Below are positions 22,433 through 31,424 of a stretch of 64,000 nt of DNA, in pieces. Within the stretch, counting starts at the first letter, position 1, and each line of letters begins with the position of its first letter. The stretch comes from Anaerolineales bacterium. Lineage in GTDB: Bacteria > Chloroflexota > Anaerolineae > 4572-78 > J111. The stretch covers positions 7,155 through 71,154 of the forward strand of contig JACKAU010000025.1 of assembly GCA_020634855.1 (NCBI GenBank). The letters run 5' to 3'. The notes beneath the pieces are model-generated. The model searched no databases, had not been told where the DNA came from, and saw only the letters and a list, made by a program, of their open reading frames with translations. A program made the position numbers and the translations under genes.

Positions 22433-22492
22433 CTGGAGCGTCAAAGTTTACTTTGACTTAATCGTAAATCAAAGCAAGCTTTGTCGCTCCAG
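22433..22492. repeat. GGAGCG/CAAAGC dispersed inverted repeat, copy 1
   Basis: CTGGAGCGTCAAAG at the left faces CTTTGTCGCTCCAG at the right. The same family occurs at 54982-55072 and 60346-60399. Confidence 0.75.
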
Positions 22493-22554
22493 TAAATCTT
22501 AATAGTCGTTGCTGTACCGAGGCGTTAGAGTTTAGTCTAAAACAACTTAAATGG

Positions 22555-23073
22555 CTAGCTGTAAACCGGCACAAAATATTCGTACCCAAATAGTTCACGT
22601 AGAATTGGCAGCGGCAACAGGTCTGACTTGAACGGAAACTGAGTCTGGTGCGCGGCCAACGCGGCCACTTTTTGCGGTACGTAGGGGGTGACATCAACGC
22701 TAGCTATATCATCGGGCAACGACTCCGTCTGATTGAGATTGTCGGCGGCTACCGCATCCACTAACTGCGCGCCGACCCCTCGCCCGGCAAAATTGGTCGG
22801 GGTTTGGGGTGAGAAGACCAAGCACGTCACGTTGCCTTCAGCCACGACGTGGGCGTTGCGCGGCTGTCGATAGGCCAGACCTTCCTCACCAAAGAAATGT
22901 CCCGGACCGACGCGAGCCAGTACGTGCCGCTCGCCCTCATTATCCTCTCGATACACCGTTACTTCACCCGACAGGATCAAGTAGAGCTTGCTGGCCGGTT
23001 CATCTTGCTCGATAATGGTGAACCCCGCCGGAAACCAGCTTGTCTCTACATAATCGCTAACGTAGCCCAACAT
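22555..23073 (-). CDS. Cyclic-nucleotide-binding domain protein
   Basis: 172 residues from the ATG at 23073, which is preceded by GAGGAGG. The cNMP beta-roll is clear: FPAGFTIIEQDEPASKLYLI, LSGEVTVYRE, VGPGHFFGEEGLAYRQPRNA (the phosphate-binding cassette). No HTH follows; the C-terminal 60 residues are not recognised, so it is not a Crp-type DNA-binding regulator as written. It may be a soluble sensor partner. It is separated by 20 bases from the PIG-L gene on the same strand, so an operon is likely. Confidence 0.82.
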   Translation of the reverse strand: MLGYVSDYVETSWFPAGFTIIEQDEPASKLYLILSGEVTVYREDNEGERHVLARVGPGHFFGEEGLAYRQPRNAHVVAEGNVTCLVFSPQTPTNFAGRGVGAQLVDAVAADNLNQTESLPDDIASVDVTPYVPQKVAALAAHQTQFPFKSDLLPLPILRELFGYEYFVPVYS

Positions 23074-23093
23074 TGTGGCCTCCTCAGAGAAGA

Positions 23094-23695
23094 TCAAGAG
23101 AGATGTCCAAAATCGGCCGTGCCTTGAAACCGCCGGCAAAGCGCCACTAACCACTGAACCAGCCGATCCGCGAGAAGGCGCGGTTTGCGGGGAAAGTAAC
23201 TGTAGTAAAGCCGATCCGGGGTGTGCGGCGCTAACCCCAACGCCCGATGCTCTGGAAATTGCCGGGCATCGCCGGATACCTTTACGGCTTCAGTGGTGGC
23301 CGCCCCGATGGCGATGTGATCAGGGTGACCGTAAGCCCCATCCGGACCAAAAGTAATCACGGTGTCCGGTCGAAAATCGCGAATGATCCGGGTGATATCA
23401 TCTACCAAGCGAACCGGCTCAACCTCGGCCAGCGTCCCATCGCCATAGTCCAGACACAGACTATGGTGAACGCCAAGCTGTTGGGTCGATTGCAGGAGTT
23501 CTTGTTCCCGTACTTTGCCCAGTGTCCGGCGGGTGGCAATACGCGCATCTTGAATTTGGCCGGCCTCGCCGCGCGTGGCTGAAACAACCATCGTCTCGAT
23601 ACCCAAAGCTGCCGCTTGGGCCAGCGTCCCCGGCGCAAAACACTTCGTCGTCCGGGTGGGCTAATACGCATAGTAGGCGTTGCGGTTTTGGTCAT
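23094..23695 (-). pseudogene. PIG-L/LmbE-type deacetylase, frameshifted near its start
   Basis: The main frame gives TMVVSATRGEAGQI, YGDGTLAEV, PDTVITFGPDGAYGHPDHIA, the second zinc ligand block of N-acetylglucosaminyl deacetylases. The first block, LAHPDDEVFCAG, is encoded just upstream in a different frame. An extra G near 23636 and a shift near 23665 break it. Restored length is about 200 residues, normal for the family, whose members remove acetyl groups from N-acetylglucosamine-containing substrates. The damage is limited to two positions and may be sequencing error. Confidence 0.75.
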
Positions 23696-23732
23696 CTAAA
23701 AGTTCATTATGGTCATTGCTCCTCTAAAATAG

Positions 23733-23768
23733 ATGCTGTAGGACAAACTTAAGTTTGTCCTACAGCAT
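23733..23768. terminator. Perfect 36-bp palindrome, probable bidirectional terminator
   Basis: Two 18-base arms (ATGCTGTAGGACAAACTT and its complement) meet with no loop, and T-runs follow on one side. It lies between the DsrE gene and the PIG-L gene. Confidence 0.65.
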
Positions 23769-23817
23769 TTTTGTTCTTGATGTCGTGCCGACAGGGTCTG
23801 TCTTACGCAAGTAGTCC

Positions 23818-24177
23818 TTAAAAATCGAGCGTTTTGGCGCCGTTAACTAACGCTTCCACGGCTGTAGCCGCGCCGATAATTTTAGCCCCTTCAACCAGGT
23901 CATCACTGGTAATCTCGCGGGGATTGGCGCAAGCGCCGCAGACCCAGATTTCACCACCGGCCTCGACAAACTGCCGGATCAGGTCACTCAGAGGGGCGAA
24001 GCCGTGGGCTTGCATATCATCGGCGTAACCCTTAACCGCCACGCGGACGCCTTCAATCGTGAGTAGAACGGTGACCTTTTGATTGGCGCTCCGGGCGACG
24101 TTGCCGACTACAAAAGCCAATGAAGCGCGCTCGACATTATCCTTACCATTGGTGTTGTGAATTAAGATGTGTTCCAT
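23818..24177 (-). CDS. DsrE-family protein
   Basis: 119 residues of the DsrE/DsrF-like fold (IHNTNGKDNVERASLAFVVG at the start; VTVLLTIEGVRVAVKGYA in the middle). The conserved surface cysteine region is EIWVCGACANPREI, where one Cys is in the position used for persulfide carriage in the family. With the TusA-like gene 137 bases upstream on the same strand it forms a probable sulfur-relay pair. Which pathway it serves cannot be read from this window. Confidence 0.82.
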   Translation of the reverse strand: MEHILIHNTNGKDNVERASLAFVVGNVARSANQKVTVLLTIEGVRVAVKGYADDMQAHGFAPLSDLIRQFVEAGGEIWVCGACANPREITSDDLVEGAKIIGAATAVEALVNGAKTLDF

Positions 24178-24206
24178 TTTTGATTCTCCTATTTTAATAA
24201 TTTGAT

Positions 24207-24268
24207 TAGTTAATTAATTAATTAATTAGTTAGTTAGTTAGTTAGTTAGTTAGTTGGTTGGTTGGTTA
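24207..24268. repeat. Tetranucleotide repeat TTAG/TTAA/TTGG
   Basis: TAAT units pass into TTAG units and then TTGG units, about 15 tetramers in all. It lies in the interval between the TusA-like and DsrE genes and may be length-variable. Confidence 0.9.
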
Positions 24269-24314
24269 AAAATATCTTCTAAAGACCTTACGGTCTGACT
24301 TCCCGTATTAAGAC

Positions 24315-24581
24315 TCATCCACCGCGCCGCAGCAGGTAGCGATCATTCTCATGTTGGACAATTTCGTTCCCGGTCAGACGAGTCCAAGGCCCCAGGTCGG
24401 CCATAACGCTGACGTGCGTCGCTCGAACTTCCAGAGTTTGGCCCGGTTCCAGGTTACGCATTAGCGCGGAAATCTCTTCGATAGGCCCATCGGCGCAGCA
24501 TTTGCCACCAACGTCACAGAAGACATTCGCTCCAAATACGGATTGGGAAGCTTCGGTTTCAACTTGCGTTTTACGTTCCAT
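24315..24581 (-). CDS. TusA-like sulfurtransferase, variant active site
   Basis: 88 residues from the ATG at 24581 (AGGAG upstream; an earlier in-frame ATG at 24611 has no such site). The pattern CADGPIEEISALMRNLEPGQ and LEVRATHVSVMADLGPW follows the TusA/SirA fold, but the usual CPxP motif is CADGP, keeping the Cys and losing the first Pro. An extra Cys precedes it (KCC). Family role: passing persulfide sulfur between proteins. Probably co-transcribed with DsrE. Confidence 0.75.
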   Translation of the reverse strand: MERKTQVETEASQSVFGANVFCDVGGKCCADGPIEEISALMRNLEPGQTLEVRATHVSVMADLGPWTRLTGNEIVQHENDRYLLRRGG

Positions 24582-24796
24582 TTGTGTATCTCCTTTTATT
24601 AGATAGCTCATTGAATAGGTCAGTGAATGATTAACTTTATGCCTCCAGTATATTCATCGCTCGTATCAGAAACGTGTTCAAAAACGTATCAGTAGGCGTT
24701 TAAAAAAAGGGTTTATTAGGCTTTTTGGCTGTTTTCAGTACAATGGGGACGCAGTGACCACCTGGCTACGGCCATAACCCAACGTTGGTAATGCCC

Positions 24797-27700
24797 ATGT
24801 CACATCTAAAACTGTTGGTGCTCGGCCCTCCCCGTTTGGAGCGAGAGGGTACGCCCTTGAGCTTGAGACGCGCAAAGCGCTGGCCTTGCTGATCTACCTG
24901 GCGGTGACCGGCCGAGGCCACAGCCGCGATGCGCTGGCCACGCTGCTTTGGCCGGAACACGACCAATCGAGAGCGCGGACCTATTTACGGCGAGCTTTGT
25001 GGATGCTCAAATCTGCCCTGGGCGAGGAGCTACTTTTAATCGAGCGGCAAAGTGTGGGCCTTAACCCCGCCGCGGAGCTGTGGGTCGATGCCGCTCATTT
25101 TCGTCAGCGACTGGCCGCCGGTGAACTGGACGAACAAACCGGTCATGCCCGTTGACGCTGATCGTCTGGCCCTTTGGCCGAGGCGGTGGACTTTTACCAA
25201 GCCGACTTTCTGGCCGGCTTCAGTCTGCGCGATGCGCCGGAGTTCGACGACTGGCAATTTTTGAGGCGGAGGGACTGCGACAGGCCTTGGCCGTCGCTCT
25301 GGAGCGGCTGGTTCAAGGCTATATCGACCAGGCCAATTACGAGCCGGCCATTCCTTATGCACGCCGCTGGCTGTCGCTCGATCCGCTGCATGAGCCGGCG
25401 CACCGGGCGCTGATGCAGCTTTATGCCAATTCGGATCAGCAAGCCGCGGCGCTGCATCAGTACGAAGAGTGCGTCCGGCAACTCGATGAAGAGTTTGGCC
25501 TGCCCCGGAGATGGAGACAACGACCCTCTTTGAGGCGATTAAAGCCAAACGCATGTTGGGCCCTTTTCTTAAGACCCAAGCGCAAAGAAACCAGATCGCC
25601 GAGGCGAAAAAGGAGGCATCTCGACCTGAGACGAAGTCGCCGGCTGGCCGGGGATACTACCGGCCCAATTGGGCCGGTACGAACTTTTGGCCGAGATAGG
25701 GCAAGGCGGCTTTGCGACGGTCTATCGCGCTCGCGATACCGCTTTGATCGTCCGGTGGCCTTGAAGGAACTCAAGGCAGCGCTGTTGACCGAAACCCGGG
25801 GCTTAAAACGGTTTCACCGGGAAGCCAAACTGGTTGCCCGCTTAGATCATCCGCACATTGTGCCTATCTACGATGTCGGGCAGGCCCAGGGCGACATTTC
25901 ATCGTGATGCGCTTGGTAGAGGGCCAAAGCCTGGCCGAACGGCTGGCTGAGCAGGGCCGGATGACTTGGTCGGAGACGGTCGAGTTGATCGGGGCCGTGG
26001 CCGAGGGGCTGGATTACGCCCATCGGCGGGGTATCCTGCATCGCGATTTGAAGCCGGCCAATATTCTGCTTGACCCGGAACGCGGCCCGCTGTTGAGTGA
26101 CTTCGGCCTGGCCAAGCTGGAAGACGAGCACAGCTTCAGCCAAAGTGGGCGGGTGGTCGGCACGACTCACTATATCGCCCCGGAGTTGTGGGACGGCCAA
26201 CCGGCCACACCGCAGACCGATATTTATGCCTTAGGCTGCATTATTTACGAGCTGTTGACCGGCGAGAAAATCTTTGCCGGTGAAACGCCTGTTTCCGTCA
26301 TGCGCGCCCACTTTCAATCGCTGGCGCTGCCGCAAAATTGGCCGGAGGATGTACCGGCCGGCCTAAACGAGATACTTGAGCGAGCGTTGACCCAGCAGCC
26401 TGCTGAACGCTATGCCTCGGCCGTCGAGTTGGCCATATGGCTCTGCTCTGGCTGACTGAGGGCGACGCGCTCGAAAGCAAACGCCTCGACAGCCGGACTT
26501 CGGATCATCTGGCTGAGCCGAAGTCGGAGCGCCGCCGCGCCGAACCGCCCCCACCGGCATCGCCGCCGTTACCTCGCTTTTAAAGGAAGATACCCCCCTG
26601 AACCGGCGCCTGTCTTTGTTGCCCGCGAGCGAGAACTGTCAGACCTGACGGCCGCTATGGCTTCAGCGCGGGCCGGCCAGGGCCAAATTCTATTCGTTAT
26701 CGGCGGAGCGGGCCGAGGCAAGTCCCTCTGACCCAAGAATTTACCCGGCGGATGCAGGCCGAGGATAGTGATCTGGTCGTAGTCAGCGGCTACTGTGATG
26801 CCATGACCGGCGTCGGCGACCCCTACCTGCCCTTTCGGGGGCGCTGGCCATGCTGACCGGCGATGTCGAGGCCAAATGGGCCGGCGGTCTCATCAGCCGG
26901 GATCACGCCTGCCGGTTGTGGGGGTTGATGCCCTCACCCTGCCGGCGCTGGTCAACCACGCGCCCGATTTGATCGGCAACTTTGTCCCCGCCGCCGCCCT
27001 GCAAGCACGGGCAGCGACCACCGCCCCGCCTGAAGCTGCCTGGTTCAAGCGGTTAGCGACCTTGGCCGAGGCTAAACCCGACGCCGGGCTGGAACAACAG
27101 CGCATCTTTAGCCAATATGCGGCCCTGCTCAAGGCCATCGCCGCCCAACGGCCGCTCCTGTTTATAATTGAAGATTTGCACTGGGTCGATACCGCGTCGA
27201 GTGGATTGCTCTTTCATTTAAGCCGGGAGATCAGCGACAGCCGCATCCTGATCGTCGGCACGTATCGACCGGAGGAAGTCCCGTTGAGTTGGAGCGACGA
27301 CCGGCATCCCCTGGCCGGCCTGGTCAGCGAACTTAAGCGCCAGCACGGCGATATCTGGCTTGACTTGGATGACATAAGCGCGATTGAAGGCTGGCAGTTT
27401 ATCGACGCCTATCTGGATACGCAGCCCAATAAGCTGGACATCGCCTTTCGGGAAGCGCTGTTTCGGCATACCGGCGGGTACGCCTTATTTACGGTGGAGT
27501 TACTGCGGGATATGCAAGAGCGGGCGACCTGGCTCAGGATGAAAATGGGGATTGGGTTGTCGCCGGAACCATCGATTGGCAAACGTTGCCGGCCAAGGTC
27601 GAAGGCGTTATCGAGAAGCGGATCAAACGCTTGGAAAAAGAGGCAGGCGGTGCTGACCGTGGCCAGTATCGAGGGCGAGATCTTTACCGCCGAAGTGGTG

Positions 27701-29501
27701 GCTCGCGTCCAGGAGGTGGCTGAACGCAGCTTGGTGCAGCAGTTGAGCCGCGAGCTGGACAAACGGCACCGCCTGATCACGGCCCAAACATTGGAACGCG
27801 TGGGCCGGCAGCGCCTCTCGCGCTATCGGTTTCGGCATCACCTCTTCCAACATTATCTCTATCACAATCTGGATGAACTCGAACGCGGCTATCTCCATGA
27901 GGCGGTCGGCACTGTTCTGGAAGAGCTGTATGAGGGCCGAACCGAGGAGGTGGCGGTTCAATTAGCCTGGCATTTTCAGGAAGCGGGGCTGGTAGACAAG
28001 GCAGTCAGCTACCTGCAAAGCGCCGGCGAGACCGCCGCCCGGGTCTATGCCCACACCGAAGCCATTGCGTTTTATCGTCAGGCGCTGGCCTTGATCGAGC
28101 AACACGACGTCGGCCGGCAGCACCTGACTCGCCTTTATAGCTGCCTGGGCCGGACGCTGGAGTTGAACGCGCAATTTAATGAGGCTCTGGCCAACTATGA
28201 AGAAATGGAGACAATGGCCCAACAGCAGCGCAACCGCCCGATGGAATTGGCGGCCCTAATGGCCCAGGTCACGCTCTATGCCACCCCCACCCCGTCCACG
28301 ATCCGGTCAAGGGGCCGGCACTGGGTGAAGAGACTCTGACCCTGGCCCGTGAACTGGGCGACCAGGCCGCCGAGGCCAAAACATTGTGGAACCTGGCTTT
28401 AGGCGGCATGTGGAGCGGGCGGACCCACGAGGGGATTACTTACGCGGCCCAGGCGGCGGCGTTGGCCCGCCAACTCAATCTGACCGAACTGCTGGCCTAC
28501 GCCCTCAATGATCTGGGGCATGCTCTACGCGGCTGTCCTTGATGTCGAACAAGCCAAACCGACCCTCTATGAGGCCGGCAAACTGTGGCGTGACCTCGAT
28601 AATCTGCCCATGCTCACCGATAACCTGAGCATGACCGCGATGGCCCACGTCGCCGCCGGTGATTATGACCAGGCCATTGCCCTTTCGAATGAAGCCTTTC
28701 ACCTGTGCGAGTCTAGTAACAACCTGTGGGGCCAATCGTATAGTCTGATGATGGTTTGCCTGGCTTACTGGGAGTTTGGCCGGCCGGATAAGGCGTTAAC
28801 CACAGCTAATGAGAGTGTTCGTTTAGGCGAGATGGCCGGGTTTATGGCCGCCCAGGTTCTGGCCGGCGGTCATCGGGCCGCGATGTACGGCCACCTGGGC
28901 GCGATTGAGTCGGGCCTGGTCATGGCACGCCAGGCCCTGACGGTGGCCGAAACCCACTTCCCCACTTCCGCTGCCATCCTCTGGGCAGACTAGTGCAACT
29001 TCAGCTTATGGCCGGCAACCTGAACGAAGCCGAAGCGGCGGTTGAGCAGGGCAAAAACGATCCGTACCGCGATGCCCATCCCACCTGGAATATGCAGCTC
29101 AATATCGCCGAGGCAGAACTGGCCTTAAGTCAAGGTAATTATGAGCAGGCCATCGCCATTGCCGATCACTGGCTGCCCCGGTTACGGCAACATAACCTGC
29201 GGGCCTATACTCCCGCCATGTTTCAGCCCAAGAGCCAGGCACAGTTGGTCCTGGGCCAGGTCGAAGCGGCTCGTGAAAGTTTGCTGGAAGCCCGTGACAT
29301 CGCTACAGCCACCGGCTCGCGGGCCACATTGTGGCCGATCCTAGCGGCCTTAAGCGCCCTTGAACCCGACCCCACCGCAGCCCAGCAATTACACCGGCAA
29401 GCCCAAGAGATCGTTGAATCCATCGTGGTTACATTAGCGCCGCCGACCTACGGGCTTCCTTCCTCAACCTGCCCCAGGTACGAGCGTTGGTTTCGACGTA
29501 A
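24797..29501 (+). pseudogene. BTAD / Ser-Thr kinase / AAA ATPase / TPR giant regulator, frameshifted
   Basis: One continuous domain series can be read across more than a dozen frame changes. It opens MSHLKLLVLGPPRLEREG (winged-helix region), then BTAD helices (LLWPEHDQSRARTYLRRALW; SLDPLHEPAHRALMQLY) to about 25550. The kinase follows from about 25660: LLAEIGQGGFATVYRARD, VALKEL, HRDLKPANILL, SDFGLAKLED, APELWDG. The AAA part starts near 26620 (GGAGRGKS; LLFIIEDLHWVD), and TPR-like repeats run from 28000 to the end (ASFLNLPQVRALVST, TAA at 29499-29501). Its kinase-AAA-TPR section is a clear paralogue of the intact gene at 45660-49298. An ATG at 24791 is an alternative start. Only the BTAD head is new. 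Such proteins are cytosolic signal integrators; the target is unknown. Confidence 0.8.
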
Positions 29502-29524
29502 CGTAGCAAAGCCACAACTAAAAA

Positions 29525-29618
29525 TAGGACACGGATTCGGCGGATCGCACGGATTAACACGGATAATACAATATTTAATCAGTGAAAATCCGTACAATCC
29601 GTGTCATCCGTGTTCCCT
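29525..29618. repeat. Dispersed ACACGGAT inverted repeat
   Basis: GGACACGGATTCGGCGGATC faces AATCCGTGTCATCCGTGTTC across an A/T-rich centre. Same family as 11791 and 31172. Nothing convincing is encoded between here and 29850. Confidence 0.8.
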
Positions 29619-29850
29619 AATCTACGCGGATGGCGCAAATTTGCCGTATCAACACCGTAAAGCATCGGATTTGAGTTATTTACCCATGACCTTAAGGCCA
29701 ATTCCACCCTGGCAGGCTTGGCCAAATGCACAACATACGTCAGTCGATAGCCAAAGTACGCCGTTTCCTCGAACCCCACGGTGGCGGCCAATTGGCGCAC
29801 AAGTGTCTCCTACGCTCACGAACGCCCTTTTTGCATTCATAAAGACGACC

Positions 29851-31073
29851 TTAGGCGTTCTGCTGGTGGAGGCCTATCAAGCGCTGGGCGGCGATCTGTG
29901 CGCCGTCGCTGCGCACTGAGGCGGCGATGGATTGGGCGCGGGCCGTCACGGTGGGCTGGAGGATGTGTTCGAGAGCGCTCGTCAGCGAGTTGGTGGTGGG
30001 CGCGCCGGGGGCGTGGGCGACGCCGATGCCGAGATGCTGGACGCGTCCGGCCCAGTAGTGCTGGTCGTACATTTGGGGATGATGACTTGGGGTACACCGG
30101 CTCGTGCGGCGGCGGTTGTAGTGCCTGCCCCGCCGTGGTGGACGACGGCGGCCACCCGTTTGAACAGCGCCTGTTGGTTAACCTCACCGATAGCCAAGCC
30201 ATCGGGTTCGTCATCCACAAGTGATAGGTCGGCCCACCCCGGACACGATCACCCGGCGGCCGAGCGCCCGGGCCGATGTAATCGTCATCTGGCTGAGGTC
30301 TTGCGGTGCGCGAATGCTGCCGAAGCCGAAGTAGACGGGCGGTTCGCCGGCATCGAGGAACGCCTCCAACTCGGGCGAGAGCGGACGCGCATCCGGCAGA
30401 ATCCAGGCGCCGGTCTGGAATACGGCCTGGTCCGCTGGATCGGGCCAGGGTCCCAAGGTCGAGTCGGCGGCCAGCCAGGGCTGGTCAGTCAAGATGTGGC
30501 TACGCACGTCACCGACCGGGGACAGGTCGAGTGATGCTCGCTGCGCATTGAGCAAAGGCCCCACATATCGTTCCAGCTTCGTGCATCTTGAGCCCAAAGT
30601 TCGCGGTAATCGGCTGTGGCGGGAGCCGGTGCGTCTCCCCGCATGGTCAGTACGGGTGGGGCGTGGTGGGGCGAGGGCAGCACTATTGGGCAGTAGGCGG
30701 CGAATACATACGGGATGCCCATCTTCTCTGCGATCGAGGGCGCGGCGATTTGGAGGGCCGTTGCTCCCACGATGATGTCGCAGCCTTGGGCTGCTGCTGT
30801 GATCGTCTCGAACTGGGTGGCGACCGTGCTGGCCATCATTTGACGCCGCTGCTCAGGCGTGGGTAGGGCTGCCACTGGTCTGGCTTTCCCGGTCGAGCGC
30901 AGCTCAGGACCGATAGGCGTGACCGGCAGGCTCAGGCGCTCGATCCAGTCGCAGAAGTCGGGCGGTACGCACAGGTGGACCTCCTGGCCGAGGGTCTTCA
31001 GTTGCAGCGCTAGCGCCACCAACGGCTGGACATCGCCTCGTGATCCGATGGTTGATAGTAGTAGTCGCATCAT
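29851..31073 (-). pseudogene. GT1-family glycosyltransferase (UGT/MurG-like), frameshifted
   Basis: It opens MRLLLSTIGSRGDVQPLVAL, the glycine-rich acceptor-side start of sterol and natural-product glycosyltransferases, and continues FAAYCPIVLPSPHHAPP. After a shift near 30545 it reads PPVYFGFGSIRAPQDLSQM. After another near 30220 it gives the donor-binding signature AAVVHHGGAGTTTAAARAGV and DQHYWAGRVQHLGIG. The final frame ends HQQNA with stop at 29851. Restored length is about 400, standard for enzymes transferring sugars from nucleotide sugars to lipids or small molecules. A start at 31073 or 31070 is equally possible. Confidence 0.82.
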
Positions 31074-31171
31074 AATGCCCCGTTTGAAATTGTTAAAAAC
31101 ATCGTAATACGCTCCTATCCTGTATAGAAACATTTTCAGTCGATCACAGTTTCACATAAAGGTGGGTAAAT

Positions 31172-31276
31172 AGAACACAGATTGTACCGATCATACGGAT
31201 AAACACGGATATTTCTTAGTTAAATCAAGCCTTATCGGTGAAAATCCGTATGATCCGTGTCATCCATGTTCTATCA
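31172..31276. repeat. Dispersed ACACGGAT inverted repeat
   Basis: GAACACAGATTGTACCGATC and ATACGGATAAACACGGAT face AAAATCCGTATGATCCGTGT and CATCCATGTTC. Same family as 11791 and 29525. Confidence 0.8.
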
Positions 31277-31424
31277 TTTCTCATTAGATCTTGAAATCGT
31301 GATCGACTGATTTTAGATAGATGGGTTTAGTATAGCCGTAAACCAGGAGCAGCGTCAGGAGTCTAAAGGTGAATAAAGGGTTTATTTTGGGTTTTGGATG
31401 GAGTGGATAAGGTAAATCCCCAAT

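Noticed and set aside
24207..24268. CRISPR-like repeat
   Set aside because: Units are 4 bases with no spacers; a simple microsatellite.
29579..29800. A 73-codon minus-strand frame with a protein-like look (FGYRLTYVVHLAKPARVEL)
   Set aside because: It runs into the dispersed repeat, has no ribosome site and matches no family I know. It may be a relic, but I cannot support it.
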